Origin: Streptomyces sp. NBC_01723
Lineage (GTDB): Bacteria > Actinomycetota > Actinomycetes > Streptomycetales > Streptomycetaceae
Direction of reading: 5' to 3'
NCBI RefSeq assembly: GCF_036246005.1
Contig: NZ_CP109171.1
Coordinates: 1,724,001 to 1,788,000 of the forward strand
DNA length: 64,000 nucleotides
The notes under the pieces: model-generated
What the model was told of the DNA's origin: nothing
Seen by the model: the letters and a program-made list of their open reading frames with translations, nothing else
Database searches by the model: none
Part shown: positions 30,477 through 39,107 of the stretch, in pieces
Numbering within the stretch: the first letter of the stretch is position 1
How the letters are laid out: each line of letters begins with the position of its first letter
Made by a program: the position numbers and the translations under genes

Positions 30477-32165
30477 ATGAGCGCGTGCACGAGCGTCGGG
30501 TCCGAGGGGTATGCCGCCGGGGTGCCGTGGGGAGACGTCCTGCTGACCGCGATCGCCGCCGTGAGCTGGGCGTTGATCGGCATGGCGGGAACGGCGGCGC
30601 TCGGCCTGCACCTGCTCGACGCCGACGCGGCGGGCTCGCCGGGCCCGATGACGGCGGCGGTCGTGGCGCTGGGCGCGGGCGGTTCGGTGACACCGGACGG
30701 AGACCTGTCGGCGTTCGGGCTGAAGGGGGCGGAGGCGTACTCGGCCATCGAGATCACGCCACTGGGCGTGAGCCTGGTCGGCGCGCTGCTGCTGTCGTTC
30801 TTCTTCCTGCGCTCCCTGCGCGGGGCCGGAGTTGTGGTCTCCCCCGCCGAACTCCTCGCACGCGCGGGCGCGGTGGTCGCCCTGTTCGTGGCGATGACGG
30901 GCGGTCTGGTCTGGGCGGGTCACGGCATCATCACGATCGACGGCGGTGCGCTGGGGATCGACGCGCTGCCCGGTGGTGCCGGTGGTGGCGCGGACATTCC
31001 GGGGCTCGGGGACGTGGGTGACATCGGCGGGCTGCTCCCCGACCGGATCGGTGACCTCGTCGACGCCGAGGCCGCGGTCGGCATCAGCGTCGACACCGCG
31101 CCGACCCTGCTGGGCGGGCTGGCCTGGTCCGCCGGGGTCCTGCTGATCGCGCTGCTGGCCTCGCGCCGTACTCCGCTGCCCCGCGGGTGCGCGGTCGTGC
31201 ACCGGGTGGTGCGGCCCGCCGTGTCCGCCGTGGTCACGGTGGCCCTGACCGCGGTGGCGGCCGGCCTCGCGGCGGCCGGGTACGCGGCGGTCGGCGACGA
31301 CCATCCGCGGCGGATCGCGGGCGCCGCGCTCCTCGGGGCGCCGAACGGGGTCTGGCTCGGCGTCCCGGTCGGCCTGTTCGTGCCGTGGGACGGCCGGGCC
31401 GCCGGCGAACTGGCCCGGGTTCTCCCCGCTCCGCTGGACGACCTGCTGGGCGCGGGCGCGGGCGAGCCGGTCACGCTGGCGCGGCTGGCGGAGCTGGACG
31501 GACGGGTGTGGCTGCTGGGGGTGGCGGCGGCCCTGATGATGTTGCTGGCCGGGGTCCTGACGGCGGTACGGACGCCCGTGGCGCCCGGCGAGGGGCGCTC
31601 CCCCGCTTTCGTGGCGCGCTGCGCGCTGCGGGTCGGTCTCGTGACCGGGGCGGCACTGCCGCTGCTCTCCCGGCTGAGCGGGGTGTCCGTGGACGCCTCG
31701 CTGTCGGTACTCGGCATCGATGCCTTCGGCGCCGGCCTCGACCTGCGCGCCCACCTCGGCACGGCCCTGCTGCTGGGCGCCCTGTGGGGTGCGGGGGCGG
31801 GGGCCGCCGGGGCGTTGGCGGCGCGGGCGAGCGGGGCGGCGGGGGCGCGGGCGACGTGGCTGGCACGGGGTGCCGGGGTGGTGGCGCCGGATGCCGGTGG
31901 CCTCGAGTACGGGGTGTCCGCCTCGGGTCCGTACCCGGGGCACGGGCAGGGTGCCGCCGGAGAGCACGCCGACCCACACCGCCGGGCGGGTGACGACGTG
32001 TACGGCGCCCCCACCGTGGCCGGCCCGCTCCGACCACCGCCGGGAGCGCCCCGGCGGCCACCGCACCCGGGGGGCCGGCCGCCGTCACGCCGTTGGGGCG
32101 AGGTCCCGCCGCCCCCGCCTCCGCCACCGCCCGCGCCGCCGAGGCGGCCGAGGGACGGGGAGTGA
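30477..32165 (+). CDS. Streptophobe-family multi-pass membrane protein
   Basis: A 562-residue membrane protein with around ten hydrophobic helices (for example residues 20-50, 90-115, 130-155, 220-245, 255-285 and 365-385), Gly/Asp-rich extracellular loops, and a disordered Pro-rich tail of about 90 residues ending PPPPPPPPPAPPRRPRDGE. I recognise the type as the streptophobe family of Streptomyces; function is unknown. I chose the ATG at 30477 because GGGGGG lies at good spacing; an upstream ATG at 30435 is too close to its own GAGGGGG. A TTGAAA / TAATCC pair at 30394-30421 is a possible promoter. Confidence 0.85.
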   Translation: MSACTSVGSEGYAAGVPWGDVLLTAIAAVSWALIGMAGTAALGLHLLDADAAGSPGPMTAAVVALGAGGSVTPDGDLSAFGLKGAEAYSAIEITPLGVSLVGALLLSFFFLRSLRGAGVVVSPAELLARAGAVVALFVAMTGGLVWAGHGIITIDGGALGIDALPGGAGGGADIPGLGDVGDIGGLLPDRIGDLVDAEAAVGISVDTAPTLLGGLAWSAGVLLIALLASRRTPLPRGCAVVHRVVRPAVSAVVTVALTAVAAGLAAAGYAAVGDDHPRRIAGAALLGAPNGVWLGVPVGLFVPWDGRAAGELARVLPAPLDDLLGAGAGEPVTLARLAELDGRVWLLGVAAALMMLLAGVLTAVRTPVAPGEGRSPAFVARCALRVGLVTGAALPLLSRLSGVSVDASLSVLGIDAFGAGLDLRAHLGTALLLGALWGAGAGAAGALAARASGAAGARATWLARGAGVVAPDAGGLEYGVSASGPYPGHGQGAAGEHADPHRRAGDDVYGAPTVAGPLRPPPGAPRRPPHPGGRPPSRRWGEVPPPPPPPPPAPPRRPRDGE

Positions 32166-32258
32166 GGGGTGGTACTGGGCAGTACGGGACGGTGGCGCTG
32201 TCCGTCAGGCGGACCTCGGGGGCGGCAGGCACCGGGTGCCGGATACGGTTGGACCACC

Positions 32259-33503
32259 ATGAGCGCTACGCAGACCTCTGACGTTCCCACGCTTCTCGTC
32301 AAGATCTTCGGCAAGGACCGGCCCGGTATCACGGCCGGCCTGTTCGACACCCTCGCCGCCTACTCCGTCGACGTCGTCGACATCGAGCAGGTCGTCACCC
32401 GTGGCCGGATCGTGTTGTGCGCGCTCGTGACCGAGCCGCCCCGCGGTCTGGAGGGCGATCTGCGGGCCACCGTCCACAGCTGGGCAGAGTCGCTGAAGCT
32501 CCAGGCGGAGATCATCTCCGGCATCGGCGACAACCGGCCGCGCGGGCTCGGCCGCTCCCTGGTCACCGTGCTCGGGCACCCGCTCACCGCCGAGGCGACG
32601 GCCGCCATAGCGGCCCGGATCACCGAGGTCGGCAGCAACATCGACCGTATCTTCCGGCTGGCCAAGTATCCCGTGACCGCCGTCGAGTTCGCGGTGTCCG
32701 GCGTGGCGACCGAGCCCCTGCGCACGGCGCTGGCCACCGAGGCCGCGGCGCTCGGTGTGGATGTCGCGGTGGTCTCGGCGGGGCTGCACCGGCGGGCGCA
32801 GCGCCTGGTGGTGATGGACGTGGACTCCACGCTGATCCAGGACGAGGTCATCGAGTTGTTCGCCGCGCACGCCGGGTGCGAGGACAAGGTCGCCGACGTG
32901 ACGGCGGCCGCGATGCGCGGGGAGCTGGACTTCGAGCAGTCCCTGCACGCTCGCGTGGCGCTGCTGGCGGGGCTGGACGCCTCGGTGGTGGACAAGGTCC
33001 GCGCCGAGGTGCGGCTGACGCCGGGTGCCCGCACCCTGATCCGCACGCTGAAGCGGCTCGGCTACCAGGTGGGGGTCGTCTCCGGCGGATTCACGCAGGT
33101 CACCGATGATCTCAAGGAGCGGCTGGGGCTGGACTTCGCCCAGGCCAACACCCTGGAGATCGTCGACGGCAGGCTGACCGGCCGGGTCACCGGGGAGATC
33201 GTGGACCGGGCGGGCAAGGCGCGGCTGCTGCGACGGTTCGCCGCCGAGGCGGGCGTACCGCTGTCGCAGACCGTGGCGATCGGTGACGGCGCCAATGACC
33301 TGGACATGCTGAACGCGGCGGGTCTCGGGGTCGCCTTCAACGCCAAGCCGGTGGTGCGCGAGGCGGCGCACACCGCGGTGAACGTGCCCTTCCTGGACAC
33401 CGTCCTCTACCTGCTCGGCATCACCCGCGAGGAGGTCGAGGCCGCGGACACGCTGGACGAAGGTCTCGGTGAGGCCCTCGGTCTGCCCGCCGACCGGCTC
33501 TGA
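32259..33503 (+). CDS. serB: Phosphoserine phosphatase SerB
   Basis: A 414-residue SerB that dephosphorylates phosphoserine in the last step of serine synthesis. Two N-terminal ACT-like domains (about 9-85 and 97-175: LLVKIFGKDRPGITAGLFDTLA) sense amino acids. The HAD domain has the DxD nucleophile motif at Asp187 and Asp189 (VVMDVDSTLIQDEVIEL), GVVSGGFTQV (motif II) and IGDGANDLDMLNAAGLGVAFNAKP (motifs III-IV). The ATG at 32259 is where the ACT domain alignment begins. A GC-rich terminator follows before the convergent SixA gene. Confidence 0.95.
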   Translation: MSATQTSDVPTLLVKIFGKDRPGITAGLFDTLAAYSVDVVDIEQVVTRGRIVLCALVTEPPRGLEGDLRATVHSWAESLKLQAEIISGIGDNRPRGLGRSLVTVLGHPLTAEATAAIAARITEVGSNIDRIFRLAKYPVTAVEFAVSGVATEPLRTALATEAAALGVDVAVVSAGLHRRAQRLVVMDVDSTLIQDEVIELFAAHAGCEDKVADVTAAAMRGELDFEQSLHARVALLAGLDASVVDKVRAEVRLTPGARTLIRTLKRLGYQVGVVSGGFTQVTDDLKERLGLDFAQANTLEIVDGRLTGRVTGEIVDRAGKARLLRRFAAEAGVPLSQTVAIGDGANDLDMLNAAGLGVAFNAKPVVREAAHTAVNVPFLDTVLYLLGITREEVEAADTLDEGLGEALGLPADRL

Positions 33504-33515
33504 GCCTGCGCCGAG

Positions 33516-33542
33516 GGGCCCGGGCCGTACGGTGCCGGGCCC
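33516..33542. terminator. Bidirectional GC-rich hairpin
   Basis: GGGCCCGG / CCGGGCCC (8 bp) encloses a small inner CCGTACGG-type hairpin. It lies in the 60-base gap between converging serB and the phosphohistidine-phosphatase gene. No T-run is present. Confidence 0.55.
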
Positions 33543-33563
33543 GCCGCGTGGGACCGGGTGGGG

Positions 33564-34082
33564 TCAGTCGGTCGGCGCCCAGTAGTCGACCAGGGAGGCC
33601 GCTCCGGGCTCCACGTCCTTCCAGGAGCCGGTGAAGGTCAGGACGGCGAAGGCGGCGGTCGGGAAGCCCCGGCTCCCCATCCGTCCGCGAGCCTCGTCCT
33701 CGGCCGAACCGGCCAGGATCTCGGCGAGTCCCTCCATGCCCGGGTTGTGGCCGATCACCAGCACGTTCCGCAGGTCGTCGGGGGTCTCGTTGAGCACGGC
33801 GATCAGTTCGCCGGGCGAGGCCTCGTAGATCCGCTCCTCGTAGACGGTTTTCGGCCGGTGCGGGAACTCGTGGACGGCGAGCTTCCAGGTCTCGCGGGTC
33901 CGGGTCGAGGTGGAGCACAGGGCCTGATCGAAGGCGACACCGGTGTCCGCCAGCCGCCGCCCGGCCTCTGCGGCGTCCTTGCGACCCCGTTCCGCGAGCG
34001 GTCGCTCGTGGTCGGTCACCTGTGGCCAGTCGGCTTTCGCATGCCGGAAAAGGACAATCCTGCGGGGTTCTGCGACGCTCAT
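33564..34082 (-). CDS. SixA-like histidine phosphatase
   Basis: A 172-residue member of the histidine-phosphatase (phosphoglycerate mutase) superfamily. It has the catalytic RHG-type motif as RHA (Arg13-His14, LFRHAKADW), the second Arg in STRTRET, and the second His in VLVIGHNPGMEGLA. SixA-type enzymes remove phosphate from protein histidines or other small substrates; the target here is unknown. Start ATG at 34082. Transcribed alone, convergent to serB. Confidence 0.9.
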   Translation of the reverse strand: MSVAEPRRIVLFRHAKADWPQVTDHERPLAERGRKDAAEAGRRLADTGVAFDQALCSTSTRTRETWKLAVHEFPHRPKTVYEERIYEASPGELIAVLNETPDDLRNVLVIGHNPGMEGLAEILAGSAEDEARGRMGSRGFPTAAFAVLTFTGSWKDVEPGAASLVDYWAPTD

Positions 34083-34173
34083 GGCATCCAGCTTCGCATG
34101 AAACAGGCCATGGGGCGCAGGTAGTTGACATGCGGAATCACCGCCGTACGCTCGCCCGGGCCCGGGTCCGGCC

Positions 34174-34380
34174 TCAGCCCACGGTCAGCTGGAGCAGCCG
34201 CTCCAGCAGGTGGGCGATGGCCGGCTGCTCGGTGGCCGCCTGCGCGTCGGCGGGGTTGAGTATCAGCAGGAGCAGCGTCACGAAGGCGAGCACGGGCAGG
34301 GCGAGGGCCCACCAGGGGAGCCGGCTGTCGACGCCGCCCCGGGTCGCGCGGGGAGGCCGGGTGTAGGTAGGGGCCGACAT
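34174..34380 (-). CDS. Small single-span membrane protein
   Basis: A 68-residue protein with a basic N-terminus (SAPTYTRPPRATRGG), one hydrophobic helix at about residues 23-42 (WWALALPVLAFVTLLLLILN) and a helical tail (AIAHLLERLLQLTVG). The ATG at 34380 was preferred to the longer Arg-rich upstream frame. No family is recognised. Inside-positive charge implies N-terminus in the cytoplasm. Confidence 0.72.
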   Translation of the reverse strand: MSAPTYTRPPRATRGGVDSRLPWWALALPVLAFVTLLLLILNPADAQAATEQPAIAHLLERLLQLTVG

Positions 34381-34560
34381 GAGTGCCTCCGCTGGTCTTC
34401 GAGCGTCCCTGGTCCGTGCTCCGCGTCCCGCCTGTCGCGGGCACATCTCGAAACTACGGAATCCGCGGGCCCCAACCCATCCGGAGGTCCACCCACTTGA
34501 CCCTGACCCTGGCCCCCTAGGGGATGGGGGGTTAACCCCACCATCCGGCCGGGGGCCCGG

Positions 34561-34677
34561 TCACGGCGAGGCGATCGTCGCGACGATGCCGATGATCACG
34601 AAGATCGCGAGGAAGCCGCCGAAGACGAGCAGCATCTTCTTCTGGCCGTTCTGGGGGTTCGGGTCGAGGACTGGCAT
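34561..34677 (-). CDS. SGM_5486 family transporter-associated microprotein
   Basis: A 38-residue protein (MPVLDPNPQNGQKKMLLVFG and so on) with one transmembrane helix (residues 15-35) and a short basic N-terminal segment. I recognise it as the conserved small protein found just downstream of CynX/NimT-type MFS carriers in Streptomyces. It begins 54 bases after the MFS stop on the same strand, so it should be co-transcribed. It may stabilise or regulate the carrier; this is inferred from linkage only. Confidence 0.78.
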   Translation of the reverse strand: MPVLDPNPQNGQKKMLLVFGGFLAIFVIIGIVATIASP

Positions 34678-34731
34678 GCGGCAAGTCTCGCATCCGCCGG
34701 ATGCGGGGCGCCGGGCGGGCCGCCGGACGGC

Positions 34732-36087
34732 TCAGCGGGCCGCCTCGTCCTCCACCGTGCGGTCGCGGCCTGCCAGGACGCCCACCACGATCTGCGGCAC
34801 CATCAGGGCGCTCATCAGCGCGATCGGCAGGCCCCAGCCGCCGCTGTGCTGGTAGAGCACGCCGACCAGGAGCGGGCCGGGGATGGAGATCAGGTAGCCG
34901 GTGCTCTGCGCGAAGGCCGACAGCTGGGCGACGCCCGCGCCGGTCCTGGCCCGCATGCCGACCATGGTCAGCGCGAGCGGGAAGGCGCAGTTCGACACGC
35001 CGAGCAGCAGGGCCCAGGCCCAGGCGCCGCCGGCCGGGGCGAAGTACAGACCGGCGTAGCCGGCGAGGCCGCACAGGCCCAGGACCAGGACGATCGGGCC
35101 CTGGTGGGGCAGCCGGGTGGCCACGCGCGGGATGACGAAGGCGAGCGGCACGCCCATCACCATGATCACGGCGAGCAGCAGCCCGGCCGTGCCGGCGGAG
35201 ACCCCGGCGTCCCGGAAGATCTGCGCCATCCAGCCCATCGTGATGTAGGCGGCGGTGGCCTGAAGGCCGAAGAAGACGGCGAGCGCCCAGGCCGTACGGC
35301 TGCGGGTGATCCGTATCGGGGCCTGGCCGGCGGCAGGTTCGGCGGGCCGCTCCGCGGACGGGGCGGGCGGCGCGGCGGAGGGCGCCTCGCGGTGGCGCAC
35401 GAACGGGATCCAGGGCAGGACGGCGGCCGCCCCCACCACGGCCCACACCGCGAGGCCGGGCTGCCAGTGGCCGCCCAGGGCGTTCGTCACCGGCACGGTC
35501 GCCGCGGCGGCGACGGAGGTGCCGAAGGCGAGGGCCATCGAGTAGAGGCCGGTCATGGAGCCGACCCGGTCGGGGAAGTAGCGCTTGACGATGACCGGCA
35601 TCAGGACGTTGCTGACCGCGATGCCCATCAGCGCGAGCGCGGTCGCGGCCAGGAAGCCGGCAGTACCGCCGGCGTACGGGCGGATCAGCAGGCCCGCGGT
35701 GATGGCGGCCATGCCCGCGCAGACCACCGCGCCGGGCCCGAAGCGGCGGGCCACCCGGGGCGCCATGACCCCGAAGACGGCGAAGCACAGCGGGGGGACC
35801 GAGGTGAGCAGTCCGGCGACGCTGCCGCTCATGCCGAGCCCGTCGCGGACCTCCTCCAGGAGGGCGCCCAGGCTGGTGATGGCGGGGCGCAGGTTGAGCG
35901 CGGCCAGGACGATGCCGAGGATCAGCAGCCGGGTCGTCCACGGCGTCCACGCGCGCGTGCCGGGCGTTCGGGGCGCCGTCGCCGCCTCGCCGGGTATCTC
36001 ACGCATCCGCGTTTCCGTACGTGTCTCCGTGCGCGTCTCCGTCCGGGTGTCCGTCCGGGCTTCCTCACTAGCCATGAGGCCCATCAT
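34732..36087 (-). CDS. CynX/NimT family MFS transporter
   Basis: A 12-helix major facilitator of about 451 residues. It has ITSLGALLEEVRDGLGMS in the first loop, the motif-A-like region FGVMAPRVARRFGP, a central loop rich in Ala/Pro (residues about 240-270) and the second half LFFGLQATAAYITMGWM-like. Relatives export or take up nitroimidazoles, cyanate or other small anions; the substrate is not readable. Near the N-terminus a TETR unit is repeated about four times from 12-bp DNA repeats (36009-36057). The start is uncertain (ATG 36087, 36084 or 36075); all lack a clear ribosome site. Divergent from the GntR regulator. Confidence 0.88.
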   Translation of the reverse strand: MMGLMASEEARTDTRTETRTETRTETRMREIPGEAATAPRTPGTRAWTPWTTRLLILGIVLAALNLRPAITSLGALLEEVRDGLGMSGSVAGLLTSVPPLCFAVFGVMAPRVARRFGPGAVVCAGMAAITAGLLIRPYAGGTAGFLAATALALMGIAVSNVLMPVIVKRYFPDRVGSMTGLYSMALAFGTSVAAAATVPVTNALGGHWQPGLAVWAVVGAAAVLPWIPFVRHREAPSAAPPAPSAERPAEPAAGQAPIRITRSRTAWALAVFFGLQATAAYITMGWMAQIFRDAGVSAGTAGLLLAVIMVMGVPLAFVIPRVATRLPHQGPIVLVLGLCGLAGYAGLYFAPAGGAWAWALLLGVSNCAFPLALTMVGMRARTGAGVAQLSAFAQSTGYLISIPGPLLVGVLYQHSGGWGLPIALMSALMVPQIVVGVLAGRDRTVEDEAAR

Positions 36088-36089
36088 AG

Positions 36090-36104
36090 AATCATGGGAT
36101 GATT
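36090..36104. promoter_or_regulatory. Palindromic operator for the GntR regulator (predicted)
   Basis: AATCATGGGATGATT is a perfect 6-bp inverted repeat with a 3-base spacer. It lies between the MFS start and the FadR-type gene 30 bases away. An AT-rich palindrome in otherwise GC-rich DNA, adjacent to a divergently transcribed regulator, is the usual arrangement for GntR/FadR autoregulation and control of the transporter. Confidence 0.6.
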
Positions 36105-36134
36105 GATTGTCCACTCCACGTGCGAAGGTGAGCC

Positions 36135-36827
36135 ATGCCTCTGAGCCATCCCCGCCGCTCGGCGCTGTCCGAGCAGGTCATCGCGGCGCTCCGGCAGCAG
36201 ATCGCCTCGGGCGAGTGGCCGGTCGGTTCCCGCATCCCGACGGAGCCCGAGCTGGTCGAACAGCTCGGGGTCGCCCGCAACACGGTCCGGGAGGCGGTCC
36301 GCGCGCTGGCGCACAACGGCCTCCTGGACATCCGTCAGGGCTCCGGCACGTACGTCGTGGCGGTCAGTGAGCTGGCGGGCGTGATGCAGCGCCGCTTCGC
36401 CGGGACCGACCCCCGGCACATCGCCGAGCTGCGGTCCACCCTGGAGTCGGCCGCCGCCCGGCTCGCCGCGGAGCGCCGCACGGAGAAGGACCTCAAGCAG
36501 CTGGACGCGCTCCTGGTGCGCCGCGAGGAGGCCTGGGAGTCGGGCGACGCCGAGGCGTTCGTGACCGCGGACGCGACCTTCCACCTGGCCGTCGTGGCCG
36601 CCTCGCACAACGACGTGATGACCGCGATGTACGCGGACCTGGGCGAGGTGATGCGGGACTGGCTGCGGAGCGACGTCGGCAGCGAGCTGACGCCCGAGAG
36701 CCACATGGACCACACCAGGCTGGTGGACGCGATCCGCGCGGGCGACGCCGGGACCGCGGAGGCGGAGGCGGCGGGCTACCCGTTCCAGTGCCGCCCGGGC
36801 CGGTTCACCGCACCCTCCGGTGGCTGA
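36135..36827 (+). CDS. FadR/GntR family transcriptional regulator (FCD domain)
   Basis: A 230-residue regulator. The winged helix occupies residues 8-75 (LSEQVIAALRQQIASGEWPVG, IPTEPELVEQLGVARNTVREAVRALAHNGLLDIRQGSGTYV). An FCD ligand-binding domain covers about 95-215, with metal-binding His/Asp residues in ATFHLAVVAASHND and HMDHTRLVDAI. Its effector is unknown. It is divergent from the MFS carrier, the likely target. The last 23 bases overlap the convergent small secreted-protein gene. Confidence 0.93.
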   Translation: MPLSHPRRSALSEQVIAALRQQIASGEWPVGSRIPTEPELVEQLGVARNTVREAVRALAHNGLLDIRQGSGTYVVAVSELAGVMQRRFAGTDPRHIAELRSTLESAAARLAAERRTEKDLKQLDALLVRREEAWESGDAEAFVTADATFHLAVVAASHNDVMTAMYADLGEVMRDWLRSDVGSELTPESHMDHTRLVDAIRAGDAGTAEAEAAGYPFQCRPGRFTAPSGG

Positions 36828-37155
36828 CCCAGGCCGACCGGACCTCCTTCCAGCACCGCCCGTCCAGCCGGACGGTCTGCGCCGGTCCGGCCTCGACCGG
36901 CGCGGCGTCGCTGTCGAGGTCCCACCAGCGGGCGCACTCGACGTGCAGCCGCACGGAGTCGGCCGCCGGGTACGGGTTGTGGCAGTGGGCGGTCACGTCG
37001 GAGTCGACGACGCGGACCCGGCACGCCGAGCCGAACAGCTCCGCCCGCGCGGAGTCCCCGGTGCCCACGCGCGCGTGGGACATCGCTTCGTACGGCAGGA
37101 GCAGCACACAGACGAGGGCGAGGGACGCCGAGGCGAGGCGGGCGAGCGGACGCAC
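36805..37155 (-). CDS. Small secreted protein, cysteine-containing
   Basis: A 116-residue protein. The hydrophobic N-terminus (VRPLARLASASLALVCVLLLP) forms a signal peptide or anchor, and the mature part has four cysteines (SACRVRV, AHCHN, VECARWW, GRCWKE) likely in two disulfides. I chose the GTG at 37155 because GAGGAGG lies 6 bases upstream; the longer frame is a shadow. No family is recognised. Its 3' end overlaps the convergent GntR gene by 23 bases. Confidence 0.7.
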   Translation of the reverse strand: MRPLARLASASLALVCVLLLPYEAMSHARVGTGDSARAELFGSACRVRVVDSDVTAHCHNPYPAADSVRLHVECARWWDLDSDAAPVEAGPAQTVRLDGRCWKEVRSAWVSHRRVR

Positions 37156-37263
37156 AAGAGGCCTCCTCGGCGGCACTGGGGAGGAAAGGCTCGTGGGGAA
37201 CGCGGACTCCAGCGTGCGCCGACGGCAGGCCCGCCGCCCGCCGGCTGGGCCGGACGGGTGACA

Positions 37264-37304
37264 CGCGAAGGACCCGCACCCAAGGCGGATGCGGGTCCTT
37301 CGCG
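37264..37304. terminator. Stem-loop terminator
   Basis: CGCGAAGGACCCGCA at 37264-37278 pairs perfectly with TGCGGGTCCTTCGCG at 37290-37304 (15 bp). It lies just after the inhA stop and ends the fabG-inhA operon. Confidence 0.8.
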
Positions 37305-37325
37305 GCGTCCGGACAGTGCTTCCGG

Positions 37326-38093
37326 TCAGGCGCCGATGGCGTGCAGACCGCCGTCCACGTGGACGATCTCGCCCGTGGTCTTCGGGAACCAGTCGCTCAG
37401 CAGCGCGACGACACCGCGGCCGGCCGGGTCCGGGTCCTTGAGGTCCCACTCCAGCGGGGAGCGGTCGTCCCACACCGAGGCCAGCTCACCGAAGCCCGGG
37501 ATGGACTTGGCGGCCATGGAGCCGATCGGACCGGCCGAGACCAGGTTGCAGCGGATGTTCTGCTTGCCCAGGTCACGCGCCATGTAGCGGCTGGTGGCCT
37601 CCAGCGCCGCCTTGGCCGGGCCCATCCAGTCGTACTGGGGCCAGGCGAACTGCGCGTCGAAGGTGAGGCCGACGACCGAGCCGCCGTTCTGCATCAGCGG
37701 CAGGCAGGCCATGGTCAGCGACTTCAGGGAGTACGCCGAGACGTGCATGGCCGTGGCGACCGACTCGAACGGCGTGTTCAGGAAGTTGCCGCCGAGCGCG
37801 TCCTGCGGGGCGAAGCCGATGGAGTGCACGACGCCGTCGAGGCCGCCCAGCTCCTCGCCGACGATGTCCGCGAGGCGCGCGAGGTGCTCGTCGTTGGTGA
37901 CGTCCAGCTCGATGACCTTGGTGGGCTTCGGCAGCTTCTTGGCGATGCGCTCGGTCAGCGTGGGACGCGGGAACGCGGTCAGGATGATCTCGGCGCCCTG
38001 CTCCTGGGCCAGCTTGGCGGTGTGGAAGGCGATGGAGGACTCCATCAGCACACCGGTGATCAGGACGCGCTTGCCCTCGAGAATTCCGCTCAT
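37326..38093 (-). CDS. fabI: Enoyl-ACP reductase (FabI/InhA)
   Basis: A 255-residue NADH-dependent enoyl-ACP reductase, the last reductive step of type II fatty-acid elongation. It is closest to mycobacterial InhA in its motifs: GILEGKRVLITGV, HSIGFAPQ (Ser91 at the isoniazid-resistance position), and the active-site YDWMGPAKAAL with Tyr154 and Lys161 spaced by six residues as in InhA. The FabG gene is directly upstream with 5 bases between, an arrangement shared with mycobacteria (fabG1-inhA). A strong terminator follows. Confidence 0.96.
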   Translation of the reverse strand: MSGILEGKRVLITGVLMESSIAFHTAKLAQEQGAEIILTAFPRPTLTERIAKKLPKPTKVIELDVTNDEHLARLADIVGEELGGLDGVVHSIGFAPQDALGGNFLNTPFESVATAMHVSAYSLKSLTMACLPLMQNGGSVVGLTFDAQFAWPQYDWMGPAKAALEATSRYMARDLGKQNIRCNLVSAGPIGSMAAKSIPGFGELASVWDDRSPLEWDLKDPDPAGRGVVALLSDWFPKTTGEIVHVDGGLHAIGA

Positions 38094-38098
38094 GGTGA

Positions 38099-38803
38099 TC
38101 AGTGACCCATTCCCAGTCCGCCGTCAACGGGAATGACGGCTCCAGTGATGTACGACGCCTCGTCCGAGGCGAGGAACCGCACCGCGGCGGCGATCTCCTC
38201 GGGCCGCGCGTACCGGCCCAGCGGCACCTGCGACACGATGTTGGCCCGCTGCTCGTCGGTGAGCACCTTGGTCATGTCGGTGTCCACGAAGCCGGGCGCG
38301 ACGACGTTGAAGGTGAGGTTGCGCGACCCCAGTTCACGGGCGAGGGAGCGCGCGAAGCCGACCAGACCGGCCTTGGAGGCGGCGTAGTTCGCCTGGCCCG
38401 CGGAGCCGAGGAGCCCGACCACGGAGGAGATCAGGACGACGCGGCCCTTCTTGGCGCGCAGCATGCCGCGGTTGGCGCGCTTGACGACCCGGAAGGTGCC
38501 GGTGAGGTTGGTTTCCAGGACCGAGGTGAAGTCCTCCTCGGACATGCGCATCAGGAGCTGGTCCTTGGTGACGCCGGCGTTGGCGACCAGGACCTCGACG
38601 GGACCGTGCGCTTCCTCGATCTCCTTGTAGGCCTGCTCCACCTGCTCGGTGTCGGTGATGTCGCACTTGACGGCCAGGAAGCCCTCCGGCGGCTCACCCG
38701 AGCGGTATGTGATCGCGACATTGTCGCCGGCATCGGCGAAAGCGCGGGCGATGGCGAGGCCGATGCCCCGGTTGCCTCCGGTGACGAGAACCGAGCGGCT
38801 CAA
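38099..38803 (-). CDS. fabG: 3-oxoacyl-ACP reductase FabG
   Basis: A 234-residue SDR with the FabG pattern: cofactor motif TGGNRGIG (residues 8-15), LVANAGVTKD, catalytic Ser-Tyr-Lys in LISSVVGLLGSAGQANYAASKAG, and the end VIPVDGGLGMGH. It reduces beta-ketoacyl-ACP with NADPH. First gene of the fabG-fabI operon. Upstream on the minus strand a TAGGTT hexamer at 38887-38892 could be its -10 element. Confidence 0.95.
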   Translation of the reverse strand: MSRSVLVTGGNRGIGLAIARAFADAGDNVAITYRSGEPPEGFLAVKCDITDTEQVEQAYKEIEEAHGPVEVLVANAGVTKDQLLMRMSEEDFTSVLETNLTGTFRVVKRANRGMLRAKKGRVVLISSVVGLLGSAGQANYAASKAGLVGFARSLARELGSRNLTFNVVAPGFVDTDMTKVLTDEQRANIVSQVPLGRYARPEEIAAAVRFLASDEASYITGAVIPVDGGLGMGH

Positions 38804-39107
38804 CGGATCACCCTTTCCCTAGCGGTCTGTGTTCCGCCCGAGCACCCGGATGACAGGCGGCTACGGCAGGCGGTTACACCGAAAACCTATCGGTCCCCGG
38901 CCTCCGCCAGAGACTCGGGCACCCACAGTGGCTTACGGGACTGACTGTCGGGTCCCTACAGAACGGACCCGGCCACGGGTAACCGCGCACCGCGGCAAAG
39001 GTGTGGTCGCCGTCCGGCCCGACGCGACATGATGCGGCCCAGGGCGACAGGCCCTGGCCCCCGGTGTCGCCGCAGACGACCGGTCACGTCGACAGAAAGA
39101 GACGCAG
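38804..39107. other. Divergent intergenic region between fabG and tldD
   Basis: A 304-base gap holding the promoters of two divergent operons. On the minus strand TAGGTT (38887-38892) is a candidate fabG -10. On the plus strand a CATGAT hexamer at 39025-39030 is a weak candidate for tldD. A GGCCCAGGGC / GCCCTGGCCC hairpin occurs at about 39036-39062. No ORF with coding bias is seen; a short frame at 38829 is unlikely. Confidence 0.45.
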
